Shown here piece by piece: positions 1 to 5,096 of a stretch of 6,638 nucleotides of DNA. Numbering within the stretch: the stretch's first letter is position 1; each line of letters opens with the position of its first letter. The stretch comes from Thermoleophilia bacterium (GTDB lineage Bacteria > Actinomycetota > Thermoleophilia > Gaiellales > Gaiellaceae), in assembly GCA_025935275.1 (NCBI GenBank), contig JAICVP010000119.1, positions 1 through 6,638 of the forward strand, read 5' to 3'. Below the pieces are notes generated by a model. The model ran no database searches and was not told the DNA's origin. It saw only the letters and a program-made list of their open reading frames with translations. The position numbers were made by a program, and so were the translations under genes.

Positions 1-483
1 CACGTTCGAGACGATCGAGGTCGCGGTCGACGTGACGACGCCTTCGACGCCGCCGATGTCGTTCGCGATCCGCGACTGCACCTCGCCTGTCCGCGTGCGC
101 GTGAAGAAGGCGAGCGAAAGCCGCTGCAGGTGCTTGTAAACGGCCGCGCGCAGGTCGTGCATGACGCGCTGGCCGACGACGTTGGAGAGCCACGTCTGGA
201 CGACGCCCAGGATCCCGGTGAAGACCGCGATCCCGATCAGGCCGAGGACGAGGATCGTGAGCAGCGTGTCGTCGTTCTCGGGCAGCGCGTGGTCGAAGAT
301 GTCGCGGACGAGGAACGGCGACACGATGCCCAGAAGCGCCGAGAAGCAGATGAGCGCGAGCACCGCGCCGAGCCGCAGGCGGTACGGGCCGAAGAGCGCG
401 AGGACGCGGCGCAGGTTCGCGCGCCGCACGGCCGGATCGGCCGGCCGCTCCGGGGGCTTGGCGGGGCTGAAACGAGGGCTCAT
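1..483 (-). CDS. ABC transporter, exporter-type transmembrane domain (partial, C-terminus beyond left edge)
   Basis: Partial gene: 161 codons from ATG at 481-483 run open through base 1. The visible part is the start of a type IV (exporter-fold) ABC transmembrane domain, as in MsbA/LmrA-like half-transporters. A polar, Pro-rich N-terminus (residues 1-22) precedes the first membrane segment (about 37-57) and a second (about 73-95). Then come the cytoplasmic coupling-helix-type stretch with GQRVMHDLR (104-111) and LAFFTRTRTGEVQSRIANDI (124-143), very typical of this family. The ATP-binding domain (Walker A, signature, Walker B) would lie outside the window, so fusion to the NBD is inferred, not seen. 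Substrate cannot be told. The start lies 43 bp after the oxidase stop on the same strand, so read-through is possible. There is no good Shine-Dalgarno, but a TAACGT hexamer lies 6 nt before the ATG. Confidence 0.85.
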   Translation of the reverse strand, partial: MSPRFSPAKPPERPADPAVRRANLRRVLALFGPYRLRLGAVLALICFSALLGIVSPFLVRDIFDHALPENDDTLLTILVLGLIGIAVFTGILGVVQTWLSNVVGQRVMHDLRAAVYKHLQRLSLAFFTRTRTGEVQSRIANDIGGVEGVVTSTATSIVSNV

Positions 484-489
484 GAGCCC

Positions 490-495
490 ACGTTA
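490..495 (-). promoter_or_regulatory. Candidate -10 element for a leaderless ABC transporter transcript
   Basis: Read on the minus strand, TAACGT (a TAnnnT hexamer) is followed by exactly 6 nt and then the ATG at 481-483. That spacing would put the transcription start at or next to the start codon. The upstream gene stops at 527, so this lies in the 43-bp gap. No convincing -35 is visible (TCGGTC 17 nt upstream is weak). This is inferred from spacing alone. Confidence 0.3.
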
Positions 496-526
496 GCTAT
501 CCGGAGCGGCCCGACCGAGATGATTT

Positions 527-2215
527 CTACGGCTCAACGGTGAAGCTGAACATCATCCCGCTCTCGTGGTGCTCGGCGATGTGGCAGTGCGCCATCCAGA
601 TCCCCGGATTCGTCACGTCCAGCAGGATGTCGACGGTCTCGCCGGTGCGGACGAGCACCGTGTCCTTCCAGACGAGGTTGGGCTCGGCGACTCCGTCGCG
701 GCTGAGCACGAGGAAACGGCCGGCCCCGTGGACGTGGAACGGATGGTGCATCGGGTGGTCCGAGTTCATCTCGTTGACCAGCCGGAGCTTCACCTGGTCG
801 CCAACGCGGAAGCGCCAGTCGATCGCGTGGCCGCGATCTCCGGTGTCCTTGTCGACGAAGAACCACTGCGTGTTCGCGGTCGTCGTCTCGCGGTTGACCT
901 CGACCATGTCGTCCTCCCACTCGATGCCGCCGGTGGCGTCGTGGGCATGGCCGTGGTCGTGATGGTGCTCGTGATCCTCAGGTTCCCCTGATCCGGTCGC
1001 GCGCAAGGTCATCCCGCACTTCGGGCACTCGCCGGCCCAGGTAGCGGTGATCTCGGGGTGCATCGGGCAGGCGTACTCGGTCGGCGCGGCCACCTCGGGC
1101 CCGGCCGGCATGAGCTTCATCCCGCACTTCGGGCACTTGCCCTCCCAGCTCGCGACGATCTCGGAGTGCATGGGGCAGGCGAAGACCCCCGTCTCGCCTT
1201 CGACCGAGGGCATGTTCATCTCGGCGACGAAGGAGAGCGTCTTGTCGGGCTCGGCCTCGAGGTAGGGAGCGATCCGGTCGCGCTCGGCGACGAGGTCGGC
1301 GTTCACGCGAAGAGGCTCGAAGTCGAGCGGCTCGGCCTCCTCCTCGGAAACGGTCACCGACGCGAGCCGGTAGGTCGTCTCGGGGGTGCGGTGCTCCAGC
1401 ACGGCCTCTCCGGGAACGTCGAACAGGACGTCGACGACGACGCGCTCGGACGGGGCGAGGATGACGTCCTCGACGATCTCCTCGCGCTCGACGTGGCCGC
1501 TGTCTCCGCCGACGAGCTTCATCGTCGCGCCGGCGAAGCCGACACGGAAGACTCGCGTGTTGGCCGTGTCGGTGAGGAAGAAGCGGACGACCTCGCCGCG
1601 CCTGACCTCAACTGAGGCCTCGATCTCGCCGCCGATCAGCATCGTCTCGCCGAAGCGGCCCATCGCCACGTGGCTCGGCCCGTGGTGGCTGAACGCCGCC
1701 ACCTGCCCGTCCTCGATGAGGATGTCGTCGAGGGTGAGCGCGACCTCGCGGTGCGCGGGCGGCCAGTAGTCGGTCTCCGCCGGCTCGACGAGGATGTTGC
1801 CGTAGAGGCCCAGCTCCTGGCCGTAGTCCTCACGGATGTGCGGGTGGTACCAGTAGACGCCGGGGTCGGGGAACTCGATGCGGTACGTGAAGTCGCCGCC
1901 GACGGGGATCGGCGCCTGCGTCTCGTGCGTGCCGTCGTAGCGGTTGTCGAGCCGTAGGCCATGCCAGTGCACGGTCGCCTCGAGGTCGCCCTCGTTCTGC
2001 ACGTTGACGACGATCTCCGAGCCCTGCTTCACGCGGAGCGTAGGCCCGGGGATCGAGCGGTTGTAGGCGAGCATGCGGAGGGTGTTGCCCTCGATCTCCT
2101 TCGTGACCGGGGCGATCGTGAGGTCGAATTCGTCGCCGTCGGAAAGCTCGACGACGGGGGTCTCGACGCTCGGGGCGAGGCCGGCGGTTTCGGTGGGGAA
2201 GTTGTCACTTGCCAT
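527..2215 (-). CDS. Multicopper oxidase with two inserted heavy-metal-binding modules and a His-rich segment
   Basis: A 562-aa laccase/CueO-type multicopper oxidase, which couples one-electron oxidation of a substrate (phenolics or metal ions such as Cu(I)) to O2 reduction. Three cupredoxin domains lie at about 25-145, 155-290 and 430-562. All copper ligand motifs are present: HWHG (83-86), HPH (124-126), HPFHVHG (491-497) and HCHIAEHHESGM (543-554). Type 1 copper should use H491, C544, H549 and M554. The insert at about 340-428 holds two zinc/copper-type heavy-metal-binding modules, CPMH(347-350)...CPKCGM(361-366) and CPMH(383-386)...CPKCGM(397-402), followed by a His/Asp/Glu-rich run (413-426). 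The ATG is supported by AAGGAG 6 nt upstream and lies inside the end of the monooxygenase gene. No Sec or Tat signal peptide is visible at the N-terminus, so cytoplasmic location or unusual export is implied. The oxidase identity is secure; the substrate is unknown. Confidence 0.93.
   Translation of the reverse strand: MASDNFPTETAGLAPSVETPVVELSDGDEFDLTIAPVTKEIEGNTLRMLAYNRSIPGPTLRVKQGSEIVVNVQNEGDLEATVHWHGLRLDNRYDGTHETQAPIPVGGDFTYRIEFPDPGVYWYHPHIREDYGQELGLYGNILVEPAETDYWPPAHREVALTLDDILIEDGQVAAFSHHGPSHVAMGRFGETMLIGGEIEASVEVRRGEVVRFFLTDTANTRVFRVGFAGATMKLVGGDSGHVEREEIVEDVILAPSERVVVDVLFDVPGEAVLEHRTPETTYRLASVTVSEEEAEPLDFEPLRVNADLVAERDRIAPYLEAEPDKTLSFVAEMNMPSVEGETGVFACPMHSEIVASWEGKCPKCGMKLMPAGPEVAAPTEYACPMHPEITATWAGECPKCGMTLRATGSGEPEDHEHHHDHGHAHDATGGIEWEDDMVEVNRETTTANTQWFFVDKDTGDRGHAIDWRFRVGDQVKLRLVNEMNSDHPMHHPFHVHGAGRFLVLSRDGVAEPNLVWKDTVLVRTGETVDILLDVTNPGIWMAHCHIAEHHESGMMFSFTVEP
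941..976 (-). other. His-rich metal-binding-like segment in the oxidase
   Basis: Codons 414-425 of the oxidase encode eight histidines mixed with Asp and Glu (DHEHHHDHGHAH), directly after the second metal-binding module and before cupredoxin domain 3. Such stretches commonly bind Cu, Ni or Zn. The role here is inferred. Confidence 0.6.
1001..1183 (-). repeat. Tandem heavy-metal-binding modules (108-bp in-frame duplication) within the oxidase
   Basis: Two copies of a CPMHxEIxAxWxGxCPKCGMxL module are encoded at 1106-1183 (residues 345-370) and 1001-1075 (residues 381-405). The register is exactly 108 bp (36 codons). A 21-bp stretch is identical between the copies (1009-1029 and 1117-1137). 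The pattern matches the heavy-metal-binding domain seen at the ends of CusB-type adaptors and copper P-type ATPases. All Cys, Met and His positions of the motif are intact in both copies, so neither looks decayed. Confidence 0.85.
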
Positions 2216-3299
2216 GCGTTGCTCCTTCGAGTGATGTCTCTGCGGCGGCGGGAGCGCGCTCGGCGATCCGCTCCGCGATGAACCTGGCGTCGTCCTTCAC
2301 CCAGCCGACCAGCGCGGAGCCGCGGGTGTGCTGCCAGGGAAGGCCAAGGAAATAGAGGCCGGGGACGTCGGTGACGCCGCGGCGATGGACGAGCTTGCCA
2401 CCGGAATCCGTGATCGGCAGGTCGATCCAGGAGTGGTCGAAGCGGTAGCCGCTCGCCCAGATGGCCGAGGCGACGTCGAGCGTCGAGCCGTCCTCGAACA
2501 CCACCGTGCGCCCCGATGCGCCGACGGCGCGGCCGTGTAGGACTACCCCCGCGCGCTTCGCTCCTCGCGGGCTCGAGCCGATGAGCGTGTCGCGGGTCGA
2601 GAGCCGGCGGCCGAGCCGGGTGTCGACGCTCTTCTCGAGGATCCCGAGCTTGCCGAGCCACCAGAAGAGGTCGCGCCCTGCGATCCGCTGCGGGAGCGGC
2701 ATCTGACGCGACCCGACCGAGAGATGTGTCTCGCGGGTTGCCGCGAGCTCCTCGGCGATCTGGAAGCCGGTGTTGCCGCCGCCCACGACGAGCACGGGCC
2801 CGTCGGGAAGCTCTCCGGGGTTCCGGTAGCCGACGCTGTGCGTCTGGAAGACCTTCGGATCGAGATCGGCTGCGAACTTGGGTACACGAGGAATTTGGAA
2901 CGGCCCCGTGGCGACGACCACCTGGTCGGCCTCAACGGCTTCGCCGTCTTGAAGGTCGAGCGCGAAGGAGCCGTTCTCTGAGCGGACGGCGCGGACCTCG
3001 CTGCCCGTTTGCACGGGGAGCTCGAAGGTCTGCGCGTAGCTCTCGAGGTAGGCGATGACCTCGTCGCGGGTTGGATAGCCGTCGGGGTCGCCGGGAAACT
3101 CGAGGCCGGGAAGCCCGTCGTAGCGCCGCGGCGTGAAGAGGGTGAGTGAGTCCCAGCGCGTTCGCCACGCGGACCCGACCGCATCGGCCGCCTCGAGGAT
3201 CACGAAGCTGCGGCCCTGCCGGGTGAGCTCGTAGCCCATCGTGAGGCCGGCCTGGCCGGCGCCGATGACGGCCACGTCGTAGTGATCTGGAGCAGGCAT
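2205..3299 (-). CDS. CzcO-like flavin-containing monooxygenase / FAD-dependent oxidoreductase
   Basis: A 364-aa flavoprotein of the class B flavin monooxygenase type (COG2072, called CzcO). The FAD-binding Rossmann motif GAGQAG is at 13-18, an ATG-type motif VVVATGP at 127-133, and the NADPH-binding GGGNTG at 173-178. It is preceded by HSVGYRNP (154-161), which resembles the family fingerprint FxGxxxHxxxY but lacks its first Gly. The C-terminal GLYFLGLPWQHTRGSALVGW (314-333) is typical of CzcO-like proteins. ATG at 3297-3299 is chosen because the Rossmann fold begins right after it and GAGGA lies 9 nt upstream; a longer frame back to 3362 adds 21 residues with no homology. It is probably soluble and cytoplasmic. 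The stop codon falls 11 bp inside the oxidase gene. The substrate is unknown; the metal-linked CzcO name should not be read as function. Confidence 0.88.
   Translation of the reverse strand: MPAPDHYDVAVIGAGQAGLTMGYELTRQGRSFVILEAADAVGSAWRTRWDSLTLFTPRRYDGLPGLEFPGDPDGYPTRDEVIAYLESYAQTFELPVQTGSEVRAVRSENGSFALDLQDGEAVEADQVVVATGPFQIPRVPKFAADLDPKVFQTHSVGYRNPGELPDGPVLVVGGGNTGFQIAEELAATRETHLSVGSRQMPLPQRIAGRDLFWWLGKLGILEKSVDTRLGRRLSTRDTLIGSSPRGAKRAGVVLHGRAVGASGRTVVFEDGSTLDVASAIWASGYRFDHSWIDLPITDSGGKLVHRRGVTDVPGLYFLGLPWQHTRGSALVGWVKDDARFIAERIAERAPAAAETSLEGATHGK
2222..2227 (-). promoter_or_regulatory. Shine-Dalgarno site of the multicopper oxidase
   Basis: AAGGAG on the minus strand, 6 nt before the oxidase ATG, lies within the last codons of the monooxygenase gene. 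It fixes the oxidase start and supports translational coupling between the two genes. Confidence 0.75.
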
Positions 3300-3404
3300 G
3301 TGCTGAAGTCCTCGGAGAATTCGTGGTTGTCGGCCGCGAACCGAAGCGCCCTCACATCCCACTGGGCAGGAGGCTGCTGCACTCTCTGAAGCGCGGTTGG
3401 GGCC

Positions 3405-3434
3405 ACACTAGCACTCGCCTTTTCTGTCCTTCAG
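3405..3434 (-). promoter_or_regulatory. Weak candidate promoter for the monooxygenase-oxidase genes
   Basis: On the minus strand, CTGAAG (3429-3434) is separated by 18 nt from TAGTGT (3405-3410), a loose match to a housekeeping -35/-10 pair. It would give a leader of about 100 nt before the monooxygenase ATG. Such matches arise by chance, so it is only a pointer. Confidence 0.2.
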
Positions 3435-3476
3435 CCTGAGCCGCACCGATCCACCGGTTTGGCCTCCCCAAAGTGC

Positions 3477-3491
3477 CCGCCCTCCGGGCGG
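3477..3491 (-). terminator. GC-rich stem-loop, possible transcript end
   Basis: CCGCCC and GGGCGG form a 6-bp stem with a 3-nt loop. On the minus strand it is followed by a few bases and CTTT, a very poor U-tract. It could stop transcription arriving from the sigma gene about 300 bp upstream, or be part of a leader RNA. The assignment as a terminator is weak. Confidence 0.2.
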
Positions 3492-3551
3492 CTCCGCGCC
3501 GATCGGTCGAGCGAGCGTGACGACCGCCTCCTCCTGGCGCGCGTGCGTCGT

Positions 3552-3572
3552 TAGCTTGCCCGTCCGAAGCTA
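3552..3572. repeat. Inverted repeat TAGCTT-N9-AAGCTA
   Basis: Perfect 6-bp arms separated by 9 nt in the gap between the sigma and monooxygenase genes. The AT-rich arms stand out in this GC-rich sequence. It could be an operator or a small RNA hairpin; nothing shows which. Confidence 0.3.
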
Positions 3573-3748
3573 GCCCCTCGGAAGGAGGACGCAGGACGGC
3601 ATCGGCGAGCGTGCCGCCCACGGCGGTCTCAAGGATCCTCAGAGGGCAGCCTGGTTCTTACACGCGACCTGAAGCGATGAGAACTGGCGTCTGCGGCTGT
3701 CTTACCAGTGCAACATGTGGCGAGCTTCCTTTCCGGCGATGGATGCCT

Positions 3749-3759
3749 CTACCAGGTAG
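3749..3759. repeat. Short palindrome CTACC-A-GGTAG
   Basis: An 11-nt perfect palindrome about a single central base, 32 nt downstream of the sigma-factor stop. It is too tight to form an RNA hairpin, so if meaningful it would be a protein-binding site. It may be chance. Confidence 0.2.
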
Positions 3760-3790
3760 GACGCAAATCCCGCCGAAAACTTGCGCAGGA

Positions 3791-4978
3791 CTACTCCGTG
3801 CAAGCGCCGAGTAGGTCGCCGTGTTCCAGGTGCTCCCCGACAGCGGCGGCCGCGACCGTGATGGTCTGGGTCGGATTCTTCGGCGAGCCGGTGAGATGGC
3901 AGATGGTCACCTTGGCCGGCGGCGGCGACGGGGGTTCCTCCTCAACCGGAGGATCGGTGGTCGGGTCGGGTGGCTGGGGCTCGGTGTCGTTCCCTCCGCC
4001 GGGGTTGAACGCGTGTCCGGCCGCCGAGCCGCCGCCGCCCGCTGACTCACCGCCGTCTGAGTCCGAGAAAGAGTGGGAAGGCGCCCTGGGATTTCCCTGC
4101 GTCGGGGCCGAGGAAACTTCGGGCTTTTCCGTCACGGGGTTGCTCGCGGTGGGCGGCACGCTGTACGTGAGCGGTGTCTCGAGCTGGACGGTGGGAGCGG
4201 CTGCGCTCTTGCTCTGCTGAGAGCCTTCGATGCCCTGCTCGAGGACGCCGTAGGCGACCAGGGGAGCTGCCGCTCCCAGCGCGATCCCAAGTGAAACCTT
4301 GAGGGGAGCGATGCTCGTGGCGAAGGTGGACTTGACGGCCGCGAACCCGTCCTTCAAGGGAATGAGCAACGGCAGTGGCGCAAGCGCCCGAGCCCGGGCC
4401 GGAACAGGTGCGGGCTCCGGCCTTCGCAACCCGGCCGCGACCGACTTGCGCGCCCGAAACAAAAGCGTCTCCACTGCCTGGTAGGAGGAGTTCATCTCCG
4501 TGGCAATCTCGTCGTAGCTCAAGCCGCGCCAGTCTCGGAGAAGGAGCGCGCGGCGCTGCCGCTCCGGGAGGTTCTTCAGTGCAGCCGCAAGCCCGAGGAG
4601 CTCATCGGAGGAATTCGCTTCCGTCGGAATTTGATCGAACGTCTCCGGGCTGCGCAGCTCTTCGGTGGCGCCCGTGAGGCGTGTGCGCAGCATCGATGAG
4701 CAGACGTTCGAGGCGATCTGGAAGAGCCACGGGGAAGTCGAGATCGGCTCGACGCCGCTCGACAGGCTGCGCCAGGCGTTCAGATACGTGGCCTGGAGCG
4801 CGTCCTCGGCCTCCTCCGGCGAATCCAGCCGGTTCAGGCAGTAGCGGTAGACGCGTCCTGCGTAATCCTCATAGAGGCGCTCGGCGCGCACGCCCGCGGC
4901 ATGGGGCTGCGCCGCCTCAGTCGACGAGAGCTCCCCATTCGTCCCTGGTTTGTTCGGGCGCGCCCGGGTTTCGCGCAC
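3791..4978 (-). CDS. ECF-type sigma factor fused to a transmembrane helix and C-terminal surface domain
   Basis: A 395-aa RNA polymerase sigma factor of ECF type with a long tail. Numbered from GTG 4978: region 2 spans about 35-102 (LYEDYAGRVYRYCLNRL, then EEAEDALQATYLNAWRSL and PWLFQIASNVC). Region 4 spans about 126-183 (LPERQRRALLLRDWRGLSYDEIA, then QAVETLLFRARKSV). After a Pro/Ala hinge comes one hydrophobic helix (about 227-246), an acidic, Gly/Ser- and Pro-rich linker (247-353), and a final module with KVTICHLTGS (356-365), HLEHGD (383-388) and a last Cys at 393. Lysines before the helix suggest the sigma domains face the cytoplasm and the tail faces outward. Plain ECF sigmas are about 170-200 aa, so half the protein is extension. 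GTG 4976-4978 is preferred over GTG 4982-4984 because GGAGG lies 7 nt before it and directly abuts the other. No anti-sigma gene is adjacent; target genes are unknown. Confidence 0.9.
   Translation of the reverse strand: MRETRARPNKPGTNGELSSTEAAQPHAAGVRAERLYEDYAGRVYRYCLNRLDSPEEAEDALQATYLNAWRSLSSGVEPISTSPWLFQIASNVCSSMLRTRLTGATEELRSPETFDQIPTEANSSDELLGLAAALKNLPERQRRALLLRDWRGLSYDEIATEMNSSYQAVETLLFRARKSVAAGLRRPEPAPVPARARALAPLPLLIPLKDGFAAVKSTFATSIAPLKVSLGIALGAAAPLVAYGVLEQGIEGSQQSKSAAAPTVQLETPLTYSVPPTASNPVTEKPEVSSAPTQGNPRAPSHSFSDSDGGESAGGGGSAAGHAFNPGGGNDTEPQPPDPTTDPPVEEEPPSPPPAKVTICHLTGSPKNPTQTITVAAAAVGEHLEHGDLLGACTE
3794..3916 (-). other. C-terminal CHxTGS...HxxHGD surface module of the sigma factor
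   Basis: The last 41 codons encode KVTICHLTGSPKNP, an ITV strand, HLEHGD and a closing Cys. From memory, this pattern (CHxTGS, then an Ala-rich turn, HLxHGD, then Cys) recurs at the C-terminus of secreted or cell-wall proteins in actinobacteria and other bacteria. Two Cys and several His suggest a disulfide and/or metal-bound mini-domain outside the membrane. The function is not established by the sequence. Confidence 0.6.
4241..4300 (-). other. Predicted transmembrane helix of the sigma factor
   Basis: This encodes about 20 uncharged residues (VSLGIALGAAAPLVAYGVLE region), with lysines on the N-terminal side and a Gly/Ser/Gln-rich stretch after it. Composition and flanking charge fit a single membrane-spanning helix with the N-terminus inside. 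Confidence 0.7.
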
Positions 4979-4984
4979 CAGCAC

Positions 4985-4990
4985 ACCTCC
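4985..4990 (-). promoter_or_regulatory. Shine-Dalgarno site deciding the sigma factor start
   Basis: GGAGGT on the minus strand ends immediately before GTG 4982-4984, and its GGAGG core is 7 nt before GTG 4976-4978. The spacing strongly favours the inner GTG as the true start. Confidence 0.7.
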
Positions 4991-5096
4991 GGTCGGCGCT
5001 GCAAGTTTCCCGCTATTCGAGGCTTTTCGGATCCCCCGAATGGGTGATTCCGGCTTTGTCGCGATCCGGGCGTCGGACCCGCGTTAGCCTGCGGGC
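4991..5096. promoter_or_regulatory. Divergent promoter region between sigma factor and hydroxyacyl-CoA dehydrogenase
   Basis: About 105 bp must hold promoters for both divergent genes. It contains an inverted repeat TTCGG-N5-CCGAA (5026-5040), about 50 nt upstream of the sigma start. On the plus side TAGCCT (5085-5090) lies 6 nt before the GTG of the dehydrogenase. On the minus strand the ECF-like motifs GGAAAC and GGAATC are visible, but no matched -10 pair can be defended, so autoregulation is speculative. Confidence 0.45.
5085..5090 (+). promoter_or_regulatory. Candidate -10 element for a leaderless dehydrogenase transcript
   Basis: TAGCCT (TAnnnT type) is followed by 6 nt and then the GTG at 5097, and no Shine-Dalgarno is visible. 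The geometry matches that before the ABC gene at the left edge and suggests a leaderless mRNA. No clear -35 is seen. Confidence 0.3.

Larger units (their letters stand above)
3300..3790. other. 490-bp intergenic region: 3' flank of sigma gene and 5' flank of monooxygenase
   Basis: No convincing gene is seen. Short open frames exist on both strands (3352-3621 minus, 3611-3814 plus), but they lack good ribosome sites and family resemblance. The stretch must hold the end of the sigma-factor transcript and the promoter of the monooxygenase-oxidase genes. It contains several small inverted repeats: 3477-3491, 3552-3572, 3614-3626 and 3749-3759. None is followed by a clear T-run on the minus strand, so no classical intrinsic terminator can be called. 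It is unusually long for a gap between two genes read in the same direction. Confidence 0.6.

Noticed and set aside
161..496. Plus-strand open frames opposite the ABC gene
   Set aside because: The minus strand encodes a clear ABC transmembrane domain; the plus frames are Arg-rich mirror readings.
1058..1615. Long open frame on the plus strand inside the oxidase gene (185 codons)
   Set aside because: It is antisense to a gene with complete copper-site motifs, is rich in Arg, Val, Gly and Asp as expected from the mirror frame of GC-rich coding DNA, and shows no recognisable domain.
2543..3184. Open frame of 213 codons overlapping the monooxygenase in another minus frame
   Set aside because: Its Ser/Arg/Pro-rich composition is typical of an out-of-frame reading; the FAD and NADPH motifs are in the other frame.
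2205..3299. ArsO-type arsenic monooxygenase identity for the flavoprotein
   Set aside because: The C-terminal GLPWQHTRGSALVGW fits CzcO-like proteins better, and no ars genes are nearby.
3352..3621. Possible 89-codon gene upstream of the monooxygenase
   Set aside because: No good Shine-Dalgarno, no recognisable domain, an Arg/Gly-rich composition, and it covers the likely promoter region.
3700..3800. Possible tRNA or riboswitch in the gap (short G/C arms and an AAATCCC stretch)
   Set aside because: No acceptor stem pairing, no T-loop GGTTCGAnTCC and no anticodon arm could be fitted.
3611..3814. Possible 67-codon plus-strand gene after the sigma factor
   Set aside because: The GTG start has no ribosome site nearby, the end runs into the sigma coding region antisense, and the sequence resembles no family I know.
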